DNA from: Paenibacillus senegalensis JC66
GTDB taxonomy: Bacteria; Bacillota; Bacilli; Paenibacillales; NBRC-103111
DNA length: 64,000 nt
Direction of reading: 5' to 3'
Assembly: GCF_000285515.1 (NCBI RefSeq)
Contig: NZ_HE610957.1
Span: 952,249 to 1,016,248, forward strand
Within the stretch, counting starts at the first letter, position 1. Each line of letters opens with the position of its first letter. This document shows positions 9,305 to 19,721 of the stretch, one piece after another. Under the pieces are notes generated by a model. The model searched no databases. It was given only the letters and a program-made list of their open reading frames with translations, and was not told the DNA's origin. The position numbers and the translations under genes were made by a program.

Positions 9305-12076
9305 TTACTGCGTTTCGTAATGAGCGTCCACTACTTCCGCGCAACGCGGGCATAATGTAGGATGAGCTTGCTTTGACCCGACCTCTGTTGTTACCACCCA
9401 GCAGCGCTCACACTTTTCTCCTTCCGCCAGAAGCACCTTGATATGCAAATCACCGAAGGCCTTGGCATCTTGTGCAGCGGAATCGGCTTTTGAAAAGACC
9501 CCAACATCGGAAACAATAAACAATTGGTCCAGACGGTCGAATTGCTCCAGCAGCTGGGCTGTATCGCTATCGACATAAAGCTTGAGGGCAGCGCCTAAGG
9601 AATTGCCAATCACTTTCTGATTTCTGGCTTCCTCCAACGCTTTGAACACTTCATCTCTGACCGCCATAAAGCGGGACCATTTGTGTTCCAAACGAGAATC
9701 ATACACCGCTTCATTCGGCTCAGGCATTTCTGTAAGCTGTACACTGAGCTCTGTCATTCCCGGGATATGCTTCCACACTTCGTCCGAGGTATGAGGCAAG
9801 ATCGGGGCAATTAATTTAGTTATTACCGTTAACGCCTCGTATAATACGGTTTGGGCTGCCTTACGCCCCGGATCGTTAGGAGCTTCCGTGTACAGGCGGT
9901 CCTTAACGATATCAAGATAGAAGGCGCTCATTTCCACGGCACAGAAATGATGGACGGCTTGGTAAACCATATGAAACTCATAAGCATCGTATGCTTTCAA
10001 AACTTTTTCAATTAAACGGTTCAAATGAATGATCGCAAACCGGTCAAGCTCATTCATCTCCTGAAACGGCACCTGATCCTTGCGCGGATCAAACCCGTGC
10101 AAGTTCCCCAGGAAAAATCTTAAGGTATTGCGGATTTTACGGTAAACCTCACTAATCTGGGAGAGAATATTGTCCGAAATCCGCACATCAGCCTGATAAT
10201 CCACTGACGATACCCATAAGCGCAAAATATCAGCACCGAGACGATCACACACTTTGGAAGGATCAACGGTATTGCCGAGTGATTTGGACATTTTGCGGCC
10301 TTCTCCATCCAGCGTAAAGCCATGGCTGAGAATACCGCGGTAGGGGGCTTTGCCGTTAACTGCTGTCGATGTAATCAACGAGGAGTTGTACCACCCTCTG
10401 TACTGATCAGAGCCCTCCAGATAAAGATCTGCCGGCCACTGCAGCTCAGGGCGGCCTCTCAATACAGCTGCATGGCTTGAACCCGAGTCGAACCATACAT
10501 CCATAATATCTGTTTCTTTACGGAATTCGTGATGGCCGCATCCTTCACAAGCTGTATTTTCCGGTAAAAGCTCCCTTTCGTCGCGGGCAAACCAGGCGTT
10601 GGAGCCTTCTGCAGCAAAAATCGAAGCAATATGGTCAATGGTTGACTCATTGACTAATGGCTGATTACAGCTGCGGCAGTAAAAAATCGGAATCGGCACT
10701 CCCCAGGCACGCTGTCTGGAGATACACCAGTCTCCACGGTCGGCGATCATATTATGAAGACGGACTTCCCCCCATTTCGGGGTCCAGTTGATATTCCGGA
10801 TTTCCTCCAGCATCTTCTCTCTGAAGCCATCAATGGACGCAAACCACTGCTCTGTAGCGCGGTAAATGACCGGCTTTTTAGTCCGCCAATCATGTGCATA
10901 CTGATGCTGAATCGTTCCCTGCTTCAACAAGCGCCCTTTCTGCTCCAGAAGATCCATAATCGGAGCGTTCGCTTTCTCATAGAACATTCCCTCGTAGCCT
11001 GGCGCCTCGGAAGTAAACTTGCCTTGGTCATCAATCGGACAAAGAACTCCTATTCCGTATTTTTGGCCGACAGCAAAGTCATCTTCCCCATGACCCGGAG
11101 CCGTATGCACACAGCCGGTACCGGCTTCCAGGGTAACGTGGTCGCCCGTCATAACAAGCGAATCCCTGTCGTAAAACGGGTGCTGGCAGACCACATGCTC
11201 CAGCTCGCTTCCTTGTACCGTAGAGATCACCTCATAGGCTTCCCAGCCTATAGCCTTAGCCGCTGTTTCCAGCAGACCTTCGGCCAGCACGAATTTGCGG
11301 CCCGCAACATTCACGACAACGTAAGGAAGCTCAGGATGCACGCTAATGCCCAAATTCGCCGGCAGCGTCCATGGTGTCGTTGTCCAAATGATGACTTCCG
11401 CATCTTCAGGCAGCTTGCCTTTGCCGTCCTTCACTGGAAAAGCTACGTAGATCGATGGGGAGGTTTTTTCTTTATACTCAATCTCCGCTTCGGCCAGTGC
11501 GCTTTCGGATGATGGAGACCAATAGACCGGTTTTAATCCTTTATAAATGTAACCTTTGTTTACCATTTCACCGAATACGCGAATTTGCAGCGCTTCGTAC
11601 TCCGGCTGAAGGGTAATATAGGGATTTTCCCAATCTCCTCTTACCCCCAGGCGTTTGAATTGGGCACGCTGCTTATCAACCCATTGCAGGGCGTATTCCT
11701 TGCAGTATTCACGGAATTCGGGAATGCTCATTTTTTTGCGGTCTACTTTACCGCTGTTGGCAATCGCCTGCTCAATAGGCAGTCCGTGGGTGTCCCAGCC
11801 AGGAACATAGGGGGCATCATAGCCGCGCAAAGATTTATAACGGACAATAATGTCCTTCAAAATTTTGTTTAACGCATGTCCGATATGAATATCTCCGTTA
11901 GCGTACGGGGGGCCATCGTGGAGGACGAACTTCGGCTTCCCTTGATTTTTTGCCTGCACCTGCTGATAGATGTTAATTTCATCCCACCATTGCTGTACTT
12001 TCGGTTCAGCCTGGGGCAAATTCCCTCTCATCGGAAAATCCGTTTTCGGTAAATTTAACGTTTTTCCATAGTCCAT
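9305..12076 (-). CDS. ileS: Isoleucyl-tRNA synthetase
   Basis: Class Ia synthetase that charges tRNA-Ile and edits valine. With the start at [16 protein letters not shown] it has 923 residues, the normal length. [16 protein letters not shown] near residue 60 contains the HIGH motif, the editing domain (about 190-390) has [12 protein letters not shown], and [10 protein letters not shown] is near 600. A C-terminal zinc site (CERCW...CPRCA) marks the bacterial type I enzyme. An upstream ATG would extend it by 19 residues into the leader; the shorter start follows the family alignment. It is preceded by an Ile T-box and a strong promoter. Confidence 0.96.
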   Translation of the reverse strand: MDYGKTLNLPKTDFPMRGNLPQAEPKVQQWWDEINIYQQVQAKNQGKPKFVLHDGPPYANGDIHIGHALNKILKDIIVRYKSLRGYDAPYVPGWDTHGLPIEQAIANSGKVDRKKMSIPEFREYCKEYALQWVDKQRAQFKRLGVRGDWENPYITLQPEYEALQIRVFGEMVNKGYIYKGLKPVYWSPSSESALAEAEIEYKEKTSPSIYVAFPVKDGKGKLPEDAEVIIWTTTPWTLPANLGISVHPELPYVVVNVAGRKFVLAEGLLETAAKAIGWEAYEVISTVQGSELEHVVCQHPFYDRDSLVMTGDHVTLEAGTGCVHTAPGHGEDDFAVGQKYGIGVLCPIDDQGKFTSEAPGYEGMFYEKANAPIMDLLEQKGRLLKQGTIQHQYAHDWRTKKPVIYRATEQWFASIDGFREKMLEEIRNINWTPKWGEVRLHNMIADRGDWCISRQRAWGVPIPIFYCRSCNQPLVNESTIDHIASIFAAEGSNAWFARDERELLPENTACEGCGHHEFRKETDIMDVWFDSGSSHAAVLRGRPELQWPADLYLEGSDQYRGWYNSSLITSTAVNGKAPYRGILSHGFTLDGEGRKMSKSLGNTVDPSKVCDRLGADILRLWVSSVDYQADVRISDNILSQISEVYRKIRNTLRFFLGNLHGFDPRKDQVPFQEMNELDRFAIIHLNRLIEKVLKAYDAYEFHMVYQAVHHFCAVEMSAFYLDIVKDRLYTEAPNDPGRKAAQTVLYEALTVITKLIAPILPHTSDEVWKHIPGMTELSVQLTEMPEPNEAVYDSRLEHKWSRFMAVRDEVFKALEEARNQKVIGNSLGAALKLYVDSDTAQLLEQFDRLDQLFIVSDVGVFSKADSAAQDAKAFGDLHIKVLLAEGEKCERCWVVTTEVGSKQAHPTLCPRCAEVVDAHYETQ

Positions 12077-12231
12077 AGCTTTCCTGCACTCCTTTGTTCT
12101 TCTCAAAATTGTATGGGGTAATACGCGATTCATTTCTCAGGACGATTATAATTCTGTACACGAGTGTTGTTATCTTAAGCTGTAATACACACCCCAGCCG
12201 CAGTGATGAGATGGATTCAGCCATAAAATAT

Positions 12232-12525
12232 AAAAAAGCTCCCATCCCTGAAGGGACGAGAAGCTCTCGCGGTACCACCCTGCTAAGTCCGGCTGATAGA
12301 TCAGCGAACCCACTTGATTATTGATAACGGAATTACCCGGCCCTCTCTACTGAGACACCTGTAAAAGGCGTCTGTTCAAGCGGCACTCCTGGATGATATT
12401 CCGATGCACATAATGCCAGGCTTCCACCATCCCCGGCTCTCTTGATCTTATGCCACGCATCGTACTCGTTCCAGTCATAGCTTTACAGTTTGATTTATAG
12501 CTGGACATCAATTTCGTCCGATTTC
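12232..12525 (-). ncRNA. T-box riboswitch (isoleucine) in the ileS leader
   Basis: On minus-strand RNA the conserved T-box AGGGUGGUACCGCG is at 12281-12268. It can pair with the GUCCC side of the following terminator to form the antiterminator. The terminator has arms 12265-12253 and 12248-12237 followed by six U. Stem I is about 100-150 bases upstream, with the GGAAUAUC segment at 12402-12395; AUC there is the likely isoleucine specifier, although a second AUC lies next to it. Uncharged tRNA-Ile would thus raise ileS expression. Leader limits are estimates from the promoter and terminator. Confidence 0.93.
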
Positions 12526-12532
12526 ATAAGGA

Positions 12533-12561
12533 AGTATAGCGAAATTTCAATACATCGTCAA
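12533..12561 (-). promoter_or_regulatory. SigA-type promoter of ileS
   Basis: Minus strand TTGACG (12561-12556), 17 bp spacer, TATACT (12538-12533). The start point, about 12526, opens the T-box leader. Confidence 0.82.
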
Positions 12562-12627
12562 CTGAGGGGTTGACCCGCTGTTCCTAGGGGCTTGGCAGAT
12601 TGATAAACGAGGACCCTTCACCTGCTC

Positions 12628-13107
12628 TTAAGAGTCCGTTCCTGTCCGGGTTTCAATCTTGTCCCAGCTTTCCCCATTCAACAGCTCCAGCTGAGCTTCG
12701 AGCAAAGTGCGGAAACGCGTCCGGTATACGGCCGCCTGCTTCTTGAGCTCCTCGATCTCCAGGGCTACCTTGCCGGATTTGACTAGCGATTCATTAATAA
12801 TCCGATCGGCATTCTTCTGAGCCTCGCGAATAATTAACTCCGCCTCTTTCTTAGAGTTAATCTTCACCTCATCAGCAGCTTCCTGGGCGACAATGATGGT
12901 CTTGCTTAAGGAATCTTCAATATTGGTGAAATGATCCAGCCGCTCCTGAAGGGTTTGCACTTGATCCAGCAGTTCCTTGTTCTCGCGAATCAAGGCTTCG
13001 TAATCTTTGATGACAAGGTCCAGAAACTCATTAACCTCATCCTCATCATAGCCTCTGAAAGCTCTCTTAAATTCCTTGTTATGTATGTCCAATGGTGTTA
13101 ATGGCAT
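12628..13107 (-). CDS. divIVA: DivIVA-domain cell division / polarity protein
   Basis: 159-residue coiled-coil protein that binds curved membrane at poles and septa. The N-terminal membrane-binding domain reads PLTPLDIHNKEFKRAFRGYDEDEVNEF and is followed by two long heptad-rich stretches (about 30-65 and 75-140). Start chosen at MPLTPLDIH, behind GGAGGTGCG; a GTG further upstream would add five residues. It closes the divIVA-ylmH-yggT-sepF-ylmE-ylmD-ylmC set found downstream of ftsZ in Gram-positives. Its partner here could be SepF/FtsZ or the chromosome-anchoring machinery in sporulation; this is from the family. Confidence 0.93.
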   Translation of the reverse strand: MPLTPLDIHNKEFKRAFRGYDEDEVNEFLDLVIKDYEALIRENKELLDQVQTLQERLDHFTNIEDSLSKTIIVAQEAADEVKINSKKEAELIIREAQKNADRIINESLVKSGKVALEIEELKKQAAVYRTRFRTLLEAQLELLNGESWDKIETRTGTDS

Positions 13108-13212
13108 CACTCGCACCTCCACGGCTATTCTTACCTCTAACCATCAGGTATGGTTTAACGAACTATATAATTCGACAGAACCGGCAATTTTCCTGCAATC
13201 ATAAAGGAGAAT

Positions 13213-13992
13213 TTAACAATAGCGACCGATTTTTATTCGGATTCTGCCTTTTTTTGTCATGCCTTCCGTCTCCATCACTTTAAACCGTCCATATCCCTTC
13301 AAGGAAACAAGGTCGCCTGTCTCCAATAGAGTGCTTGGATCAGGCTCTTCCTTCCAGTTGACCTTGCAGTGCCCCGCTTTGATCGGCTGCAGCGCTTTGG
13401 CCCGGCTCATCTTGAATACGTCGCCTACGAGCGCATCTAAGCGCAGCGAAGCAACGGTAAAGCTCATCTCCTCCAGCTTGCTGGTGGTTGGCTTCAGTTC
13501 ACTCAAAGGAAGCAGCTCCGTATGTACATGAATACGGTGAACTTGCCGTAAATGCAGATTTAGATAATCGCCCACTTCTTGTGCTATGACATAATGACAG
13601 CCGCTCTCCTGAACGTGAATATCGCCAATCTTGTCACGCTTCAGCCCAAGCCCCAACACAGCCCCCATGTAATCTCCATGATCCAAGGCTCGTCCTTCTT
13701 CGCCCGCATCGACCGCAAGCACGCACATGGAAAAGTCTGTTTCTGCAGGATGCAGATAATCCGGTGCTATCCATGCCCGCTTCCGTTCCGCTTCATCACT
13801 GCCCCCGCTTAGATGCAGCTTGACTTGTGTGGTTCGATTCACCAGAGTAGAAACAACATAAGCCTGGCGCGGATCTAGAAAGTCGGTGAGCCGCACCTCA
13901 TGTCGATGCTCTGCTTTTTCGATCCATTCCCAAGCCTTGTTCACAAACGGGTGCTCGTCTTTATGAAAATGATGGAACCATTCTTTAGTCAT
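13213..13992 (-). CDS. ylmH: YlmH-type S4-domain RNA-binding protein
   Basis: 259 residues with an N-terminal YlmH domain and a C-terminal S4 RNA-binding domain (about 180-245, from SFTVASLRLDALVGDVFKMSRAKALQPIKAG). Family members bind ribosomes; in B. subtilis YlmH has been linked to ribosome-associated quality control next to the S4 protein RqcP. The start ATG overlaps the yggT stop by one base (TAATG), showing tight coupling. Length and order are those of the family. The cell-division neighbourhood is conserved but its reason is not known. Confidence 0.9.
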   Translation of the reverse strand: MTKEWFHHFHKDEHPFVNKAWEWIEKAEHRHEVRLTDFLDPRQAYVVSTLVNRTTQVKLHLSGGSDEAERKRAWIAPDYLHPAETDFSMCVLAVDAGEEGRALDHGDYMGAVLGLGLKRDKIGDIHVQESGCHYVIAQEVGDYLNLHLRQVHRIHVHTELLPLSELKPTTSKLEEMSFTVASLRLDALVGDVFKMSRAKALQPIKAGHCKVNWKEEPDPSTLLETGDLVSLKGYGRFKVMETEGMTKKGRIRIKIGRYC

Positions 13993-14288
13993 TAGCTAAT
14001 AAACAGCCCCGCAATCATTTCGACGATAGCTATTATGCCTTGACCGACAAAACGAAGTGCAAGTAAGGCGATAAAAGGAGAAATATCCAGCATGCCGCCG
14101 ATTGGAGGAATCAGCTTGCGGAAGGGGGACAGGTAAGGCTCCACCAGCTTGCCAATCAGTACACCTATAGTGCTCTCCCTTGCATTAGGCAGCCAGGACA
14201 TCAATACGTAGGCAATAATGAGATACATGTAAATAGTTACAAGATTACTAATAAAGCCGATAATTTGATCTAAACTCAAACTGTTCAC
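13992..14288 (-). CDS. YggT-family (YlmG) membrane protein
   Basis: 98 residues with two hydrophobic segments (about 8-32 and 68-96) around a polar loop containing SWLPNARES and KLVEPYLSPFRKLIPPIGG, the usual YggT signature. The family is found beside sepF and ylmE in many bacteria and is tied to envelope or division functions of unclear mechanism. It overlaps sepF by 4 bp and ylmH by one base, so the four genes form one translational block. Confidence 0.92.
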   Translation of the reverse strand: MNSLSLDQIIGFISNLVTIYMYLIIAYVLMSWLPNARESTIGVLIGKLVEPYLSPFRKLIPPIGGMLDISPFIALLALRFVGQGIIAIVEMIAGLFIS

Positions 14289-14728
14289 CTCTGATTGGAG
14301 TAATCCGCTTCTTCATCTACAAGGTCCTTGATAGCCCCCTGAATTTCTACGGTATCTGGAGTACATAAGAAAATACCGGGTCCCACTTTGGAAATTGCAC
14401 CATTCAAAGCATACACGGTACCGCTTAGAAAGTCCACAATACGAACGGCCTGATCCTGACGCAGGCGCTGTAAATTGACGACAACCGTCCTCCGGGAACG
14501 GAGATGATCGGCAATATCCTGTGTTTCATCATACGAGCGGGGTTCACTTAAGATGACTCTGACATTTTTTTGTGAGTGGATGCTGACAATATTGTTTTTA
14601 TTAGTTTTCCTGTAATCACCCGCAGGCTGTTCCTGCTCGGAAGAAGAATCAACGATACGCTCTTTCTCAACGATCTCCTCTTCCTCCTGAAGTCCGATAA
14701 AATTTAATAGTTTGTTCATCACGCCCAT
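14285..14728 (-). CDS. sepF: Cell division protein SepF
   Basis: 147-residue FtsZ-binding protein that bundles FtsZ filaments and anchors them to membrane. The N-terminal amphipathic helix MNKLLNFIGLQEEEE is the membrane anchor, followed by an acidic linker. The C-terminal domain (about 55-140) has VNLQRLRQDQAVRIVDFLSG and the GPGIFLCTP stretch typical of SepF. ATG at 14728 has a GAGGAGGGAA ribosome site. Works with FtsZ and FtsA encoded about 5-8 kb upstream in the same direction. Confidence 0.95.
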   Translation of the reverse strand: MGVMNKLLNFIGLQEEEEIVEKERIVDSSSEQEQPAGDYRKTNKNNIVSIHSQKNVRVILSEPRSYDETQDIADHLRSRRTVVVNLQRLRQDQAVRIVDFLSGTVYALNGAISKVGPGIFLCTPDTVEIQGAIKDLVDEEADYSNQR

Positions 14729-14765
14729 AGTAGTTCCCTCCTCGTCAGAGTATATGATTCCCGGC

Positions 14766-15464
14766 TTACAAAGACTCCTTGCCTACAAGCAGCGAGCCGA
14801 GACGTACCCATGTAGCGCCTTCCTCAACCGCTACTTCGAAATCATTGGACATGCCCATAGACAATTCGGTTACCGGCTTGTCCAATATGGCTCGTTCATT
14901 CAGCTCGTCTCTCAGCTCTCTCAGGCGCCGAAAGACGGGACGGGTTTGCTCCGGTTCGCTTTCGAAGGGAGCCATCGTCATCAAGCCGCATATTTCAATA
15001 GCAGGATATTCCCTGACTTGCTCGGCAAAAGAGAACAGCTCATCGGGATTTAACCCATACTTACTATCTTCCCCGGATATGTTCAGTTGAATCAGGCATT
15101 TGATCTTATTCTCCATACCGGAGGCACGTTTATTAATTTCCTTAGCCAGCGACAGTCTGTCCAACGAATGAATATAGGCAAATTTACCAATAACGTCTTT
15201 AACTTTGTTGGTTTGCAAATGACCAATGAAGTGCCACTCTACATCATGCTGTTCATTGCTCAGCGCTTCCCACTTGGGCTCCACATCCTGCCAGCGGTTC
15301 TCGCCAATCCGCTTGTAACCTGAAGCAACCACCGCTCGGGTCGTCTCCAAGGATACATACTTCGTGACAGCGATAACCGCAACGTCATCGCGATTTCGGC
15401 CGCTTCGTTGGCAGGCGCGGGATAAGCGCTCCTCCACCTCGGTAATTCTGTCCTGTAGACTCAA
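14766..15464 (-). CDS. ylmE: YggS-family PLP-binding protein
   Basis: 232-residue single-domain PLP protein of the YggS/PLPBP family, which maintains PLP and amino-acid balance and has no firmly assigned reaction. VIAVTKYVSLE carries the PLP lysine, followed by IGENRWQDVEPK and WHFIGHLQTNKV, then GLMTM and the terminal SMGMSNDFEVAVEEGATWVRLGS phosphate-binding region. Start is TTG at 15464, overlapping the ylmD stop (TTGA) behind GAAGGAGAGAATC. Order is conserved in Firmicutes. Confidence 0.94.
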   Translation of the reverse strand: MSLQDRITEVEERLSRACQRSGRNRDDVAVIAVTKYVSLETTRAVVASGYKRIGENRWQDVEPKWEALSNEQHDVEWHFIGHLQTNKVKDVIGKFAYIHSLDRLSLAKEINKRASGMENKIKCLIQLNISGEDSKYGLNPDELFSFAEQVREYPAIEICGLMTMAPFESEPEQTRPVFRRLRELRDELNERAILDKPVTELSMGMSNDFEVAVEEGATWVRLGSLLVGKESL

Positions 15465-16342
15465 TTGCGATTCTCTCCTTCTTGTCTACGCCATCCTATC
15501 CATGCGCACATACGGCCGGTTAGGCCTGACTCCTTGCGGTGAGAATACAGCTGTTCCACATGACAGCTAGTACACCATGTAGTCATTTCGATGCGAGATG
15601 GCGAAATCCCTGCTTTTATCATAATTTGTCGGTTCACCAGTTGCAAGTCAAGACTGTATTTCCCCCCGCTTTTCCGGTCGGTCAGGCATGAATGAAGGAT
15701 ACGGCCCGCGGATGAGTCCTCCGCAATTTCCGACAACACGCTGCGAACCGGCTCAGCGACACGCTCATCCACCTCATAGCAGCATGCCCGGATTGATGGC
15801 CCTATAGCTGCATACAGATCGCCGGGCGCTGAACCGTAATGCCTCCGCATGCTATCAACCACCTGCATAGCAATCCGGCCTACGGTGCCTTTCCAGCCGG
15901 CATGAGCAATGGCAATGGCTTGACGAGAGGGATCAACGAAATACAGCGGAACACAATCTGCAAATAAAGCAGCGAGAACTAACTGCGGCTGATCCGTCAT
16001 TAAGGCATCACAGCTCGGCACCTCATTCTCGCGGCTGACCGTTCCTTTGCCCCGGTCATGAGCTCCAACAGCCGATACGTTGATTCCATGAACCTGCTCT
16101 GCAAAGACCCAGCTGCTTAAGGACAGGCCAACCGAATCGGCAGCGCGGTTGCGGTTATCCGTTACATCAGCCGGCCGGTCCCCAACATGCAGCCCCATAT
16201 TCAATGACGCGTAGGGCGTGGAGCTCACCCCTCCATGCCGGGAAGTAATCCCCGCTGTAAGGCCGGGAAATTGCTCCATCCAGCTGCGGAGATAAAAAAG
16301 CGCCGGACGGTTAGGTTCTTCTACATATTGAAATGGTTCCAT
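15461..16342 (-). CDS. YlmD/YfiH-family purine nucleoside phosphorylase (laccase-domain)
   Basis: 293 residues, multi-copper-polyphenol-oxidoreductase fold. Members act on adenosine, inosine or guanosine, and the E. coli relative PgeF clears UDP-MurNAc mis-editing. The metal site is visible: TSRHGGVS, then ADCVPLYFVDP (Cys) and IAHAGWKGTVGRIA (His). The C-terminal CYEVDERV and YSLDLQLVNRQ follow family order. It lies between ylmE and ylmC in the division cluster. Which reaction dominates cannot be decided from sequence. Confidence 0.9.
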   Translation of the reverse strand: MEPFQYVEEPNRPALFYLRSWMEQFPGLTAGITSRHGGVSSTPYASLNMGLHVGDRPADVTDNRNRAADSVGLSLSSWVFAEQVHGINVSAVGAHDRGKGTVSRENEVPSCDALMTDQPQLVLAALFADCVPLYFVDPSRQAIAIAHAGWKGTVGRIAMQVVDSMRRHYGSAPGDLYAAIGPSIRACCYEVDERVAEPVRSVLSEIAEDSSAGRILHSCLTDRKSGGKYSLDLQLVNRQIMIKAGISPSRIEMTTWCTSCHVEQLYSHRKESGLTGRMCAWIGWRRQEGENRN

Positions 16343-16486
16343 ATGTCCCCCTGATAACTAACTATATCGTTACAGTAAATTTTACCACAGGATTCGCCAA
16401 GAAACGAACGCTCTTTTGCAGAACTTCGGTTAATTGGCTCAAACTGTTACCTCCTGCTGTTCAATTCCCCGCAAAACACACTCTCC

Positions 16487-16759
16487 TTATGCCGGTTCAT
16501 GCTCATCTGCAGGTCGATAAGACCTGGATTCATCCAGCTTAACCAGAACCACATCCATGCCGATTTTTACTATGTTGCGCCACGGAATGATGATGTCCGC
16601 CCCGCCCCCAAAAAAACCAAAAAATTTCCCGCTTGCCGGCACTACGATCGATTCAATACGCCCCTGCCGTAAATCGAGCTCCAGGTCCGTTATCACTCCC
16701 AGCTTTTTTCCGTCCACAATATTTATGACATCCTTCGACTGAAAATCGGTTATTTTCAT
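16487..16759 (-). CDS. YlmC/YmxH-family PRC-barrel protein
   Basis: 90-residue PRC-barrel domain protein starting MKITDFQSKDVINIVDGKKLG. The rest (ITDLELDLRQGRIESIVVP, then GGGADIIIPWRNIVKIG) is the complete small barrel. In Bacillus it belongs to the sporulation-associated YlmC/YmxH family and is expressed near sigG. Two starts are possible; the one chosen matches the family N-terminus, and another ATG 27 bases upstream with AAGGGATG before it would add nine residues. Precise role unknown. Confidence 0.85.
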   Translation of the reverse strand: MKITDFQSKDVINIVDGKKLGVITDLELDLRQGRIESIVVPASGKFFGFFGGGADIIIPWRNIVKIGMDVVLVKLDESRSYRPADEHEPA

Positions 16760-16954
16760 GCCGTCACCACCACACTGTATTTTCATCCCTTGATCACAGC
16801 CTGACTTGCTCCCGCCTTCAGCAAGCTGTGTTGCGCTATGCCTCAAAACCTTTTCAAGTCGAACCGACACAAAATCTGTCATCCCTATCTTTAAATATAT
16901 GTGGGCGATGTGAAAAATGTCCTGTTTTGGCTAATTTCCTGTATTATGCAGCCG

Positions 16955-16993
16955 AAAAAGCCGCAGACTCCGAAATACAGAGCTTGCGGCTTT
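16955..16993 (-). terminator. Intrinsic terminator after sigG
   Basis: Arms AAAGCCGCA and TGCGGCTTT form a 9 bp stem on the minus strand, followed by a five-U run. It lies 20-60 bases after the sigG stop. Confidence 0.8.
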
Positions 16994-17013
16994 GCAATCA
17001 TCCCAGCAGGATA

Positions 17014-17796
17014 TCATGACTTAACATGCTTTTGCATCTGCGCGATTGCAGACTTCTCCAATCTGGACACTTGGGCTTGGGAAATTCCGATTTCTTCAGC
17101 TACCTCCATCTGCGTCTTGCCATCATAGAAGCGCATGGACAGGATCAGCTTCTCCCGATCATTCAGCTTTCTCATCCCTTCCCTTAAAGCGATACCTTCA
17201 ATCCAAGAAACATCCTTGTTGCGTTCATCGCTGATTTGATCCATCACATAGATAGGATCTCCACCATCATGGTAAATCGGCTCGAACAAAGAGACGGGGT
17301 CCTGGATAGCATCCAATGCAAAGACGACATCTTCCTTAGGAACATTTAAAACTTCTGATATTTCCGCTATCGTCGGTTCTCTCGAATTCGCATTGGTCAA
17401 GTTATCACGGACCTGTAAAGCCTTGTACGCTATATCGCGCAGCGACCGGGAAACCCGAATCGGATTGTTATCCCGCAAATAGCGTCTGATTTCACCAATG
17501 ATCATCGGAACCGCATAAGTCGAAAACTTAACATTCTGACTTAAGTCAAAATTATCGATGGCTTTCATCAGTCCGATACAGCCAACCTGGAACAGGTCAT
17601 CGACAAATTCTCCACGATTATTAAACCGCTGAATGACGCTGAGCACCAGTCTTAAATTGCCATTAACCAGCTTTTCTCTACACCATTGCTCGTTGTTAGT
17701 CTGAAGGCGAACGAATAGTTCGCGCATCTCGGTGTTTGTCAGCACCGGAAGCTTTGAAGTATCGACACCACAGATTTCGACTTTATTTCGTGTCAC
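17014..17796 (-). CDS. sigG: RNA polymerase sporulation sigma factor SigG
   Basis: Late forespore sigma factor. 260 residues with region 2 (NGNLRLVLSVIQRFNNRGEF, DDLFQVGCIGLMKAIDNFDL and KFSTYAVPMIIGEIRRYLRD), region 3 and region 4 (EEIGISQAQVSRLEKSAIAQM helix-turn-helix). The N-terminus KVEICGVDTSKLPVLT is typical of SigG and separates it from SigF. It lies 144 bp downstream of sigE, as in B. subtilis, and ends in a clear terminator. The GGGAGGTAATCAC site precedes the start. I could not recognise a convincing SigF/SigG promoter in the 144 bp gap. Confidence 0.96.
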   Translation of the reverse strand: MTRNKVEICGVDTSKLPVLTNTEMRELFVRLQTNNEQWCREKLVNGNLRLVLSVIQRFNNRGEFVDDLFQVGCIGLMKAIDNFDLSQNVKFSTYAVPMIIGEIRRYLRDNNPIRVSRSLRDIAYKALQVRDNLTNANSREPTIAEISEVLNVPKEDVVFALDAIQDPVSLFEPIYHDGGDPIYVMDQISDERNKDVSWIEGIALREGMRKLNDREKLILSMRFYDGKTQMEVAEEIGISQAQVSRLEKSAIAQMQKHVKS

Positions 17797-17940
17797 CGTG
17801 ATTACCTCCCAGGGAGCAACATTAATGTTAATTATCTCCTTGGGATTTTTTTTTATGCGTGTATGAAATCGGGCTCACCTGGGCATGGACCTTAGCTTGC
17901 ATCCGTTCCGGAAATCCCGTTATTTCCTGATTGAGAACGC

Positions 17941-18663
17941 CTACACCATTTTATTAAATTCTTTTCTTAATCGCTTGATGATTCGCTTTTCCAAGCGCGA
18001 AATATAGGACTGGGAAATGCCAAGCATGTCGGCAACGTCCTTCTGGGTTTTTTCCTCCCCATCCTGCAGGCCAAATCTCAGCTCCATGATGACCCGCTCC
18101 CGTTCTGACAGCTTCTCAAGCGCCTTATGCAGGAGCTTGCGGTCTACCTGTTCCTCGATATTCCGGTAAATGGTATCATTCTCGGTACCCAGCACATCGG
18201 AGAGCAGCAATTCATTTCCGTCCCAGTCGATGTTCAGCGGTTCATCAAAGGATACCTCCGTACGAATTTTGCTGTTTCTGCGCAAATACATAAGAATTTC
18301 GTTTTCGATACATCTGGAAGCATAAGTGGCAAGCTTAATCTTTTTCTCCGGATCAAATGTGTTCACGGCCTTGATCAGGCCTATCGCACCTATGGACACC
18401 AGATCCTCAATATTGATTCCCGTGTTCTCGAACTTGCGGGCAATGTAAACAACAAGGCGCAAATTCCGCTCGATCAGCATGGCGCGGATGGCCGCATCGC
18501 CGCTAGGCAGCTTTTGCAGCAAGAACTCTTCCTCTTCTCTCGACAATGGCGGAGGCAGCGCCTCGCTTCCGCCAATATAGTAAATTTCGTCTGCCTTCAA
18601 CCCAACAAGCAGCAACAAGCGGTAATAGTGAATTTGCATGGTCAGTTTCCATTTGTAAAACAT
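17941..18663 (-). CDS. sigE: RNA polymerase sporulation sigma factor SigE (pro-SigE)
   Basis: Early mother-cell sigma factor, 240 residues with the start at [15 protein letters not shown] behind TGGAGGAGG. An upstream in-frame ATG would add 30 residues and is not favoured. The amphipathic pro-sequence runs to about residue 30, where [13 protein letters not shown] marks the usual cleavage region for SpoIIGA. Region 2 has [17 protein letters not shown] and [17 protein letters not shown]; region 4 has [20 protein letters not shown]. It is cotranscribed with its protease gene spoIIGA, 89 bp upstream. Confidence 0.96.
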   Translation of the reverse strand: MFYKWKLTMQIHYYRLLLLVGLKADEIYYIGGSEALPPPLSREEEEFLLQKLPSGDAAIRAMLIERNLRLVVYIARKFENTGINIEDLVSIGAIGLIKAVNTFDPEKKIKLATYASRCIENEILMYLRRNSKIRTEVSFDEPLNIDWDGNELLLSDVLGTENDTIYRNIEEQVDRKLLHKALEKLSERERVIMELRFGLQDGEEKTQKDVADMLGISQSYISRLEKRIIKRLRKEFNKMV

Positions 18664-18752
18664 GTTCGCATCCTCCTCCAAATACTGCTTTTGTGGCTTC
18701 CCGGCTTCGTGTTCTTCGTTATTGCTGCTGCAACCTACCCGTTGCGCGGGCA

Positions 18753-19685
18753 TTAGACAGCCGCGTCCCGTACTCTGATCAATTCAGGGTGAATAATAGC
18801 CTCATAACTGCCTTCCGGACTTAGCTGGCCGGTATCGAGTCCTATCAGAACCCGATGGGTGTTTATTTGTTTGCCCTGATGGTCGACAGTGACTTGATCC
18901 GGCTTAAGTGCCAGCATGAAGCGCGTACCGTTATTTACTCCGCGGTACGGAATCAATCGCAGCCGATCGGCCCACGGAAAATTGTCATGCTCCATAGTCG
19001 TGACGATTTGCTCGGCTTCCGCCCGCTGAATCTGTTTGATCCACTGCGGCGGAAAGCGGTCCCCCCAAATCGATGTCTGGGTAACCATCACCGGCGTTTT
19101 CGTTAACGGATCATATAGTCGGTTGCCCGTATCGATAAGCCCCTTGCACGACAAAGTGAAGTCGTCTATGACGATCCGGATATCAGCAAGGTACTCGCTC
19201 AATTCATCCTGTCTCTGCTGGCTGCGGCTCAACCGTACATAGAAGTATAAAACCCCAATCAAGCCCAAGATGATTACTCCTAAATGGATCTGCATAGAAT
19301 AGTGCAGCCCGCCGGAACGGGTAAAGCCGATTCCGTTCCAGATCTCCAAGGAAGGGAGAAGAAAATAATGGATTCCAATAATTCCTCCGCCAGCGGCAAA
19401 ATTGATCAAGTAAAAAGCTGCCATCGTTTTAAGAAAGGGCACCCACCCCCGATAACGAAAAGCGATGAGCAGCATCAGCACGGAAAATGCCAATTTGGCC
19501 GCAAACGTGTAGAGAGCAGAAAGGCCGGGGAACAGCATAAACACAGTATAAGAAGCTCCTACCGCTGCAGACGCGGCCAAACGAACCCCTTTGATTTCCA
19601 GCCGCCTTGTCCAAGCTGTAGTCAATAAAAGGATTCCGTCAATAACGAAGTTAAATAGGAAAATAAGATCCACATAAACGGTCAT
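18753..19685 (-). CDS. spoIIGA: Sporulation sigma-E processing peptidase
   Basis: Membrane-bound aspartic protease that removes the pro-sequence of SigE when triggered by SpoIIR from the forespore. The 310 residues begin with five hydrophobic segments (about 1-150, from [19 protein letters not shown]), followed by a cytoplasmic protease domain with the catalytic [12 protein letters not shown] near 185. The start ATG follows CTAGGAGGATAGGAAA. It is the first gene of the spoIIG operon, 298 bp downstream of ftsZ, with a Spo0A-type promoter in the gap. Confidence 0.95.
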   Translation of the reverse strand: MTVYVDLIFLFNFVIDGILLLTTAWTRRLEIKGVRLAASAAVGASYTVFMLFPGLSALYTFAAKLAFSVLMLLIAFRYRGWVPFLKTMAAFYLINFAAGGGIIGIHYFLLPSLEIWNGIGFTRSGGLHYSMQIHLGVIILGLIGVLYFYVRLSRSQQRQDELSEYLADIRIVIDDFTLSCKGLIDTGNRLYDPLTKTPVMVTQTSIWGDRFPPQWIKQIQRAEAEQIVTTMEHDNFPWADRLRLIPYRGVNNGTRFMLALKPDQVTVDHQGKQINTHRVLIGLDTGQLSPEGSYEAIIHPELIRVRDAAV

Positions 19686-19721
19686 TTTCCTATCCTCCTA
19701 GCTTTCGCGACGGTTGTGTCC

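Noticed and set aside
10754..11512. 252-codon plus-strand frame
   Set aside because: Antisense shadow of ileS.
12006..12278. 90-codon frame over the ileS leader
   Set aside because: Covers the T-box and the ileS start in another frame; no signals.
18127..18756. 209-codon plus-strand frame
   Set aside because: Antisense shadow of sigE.
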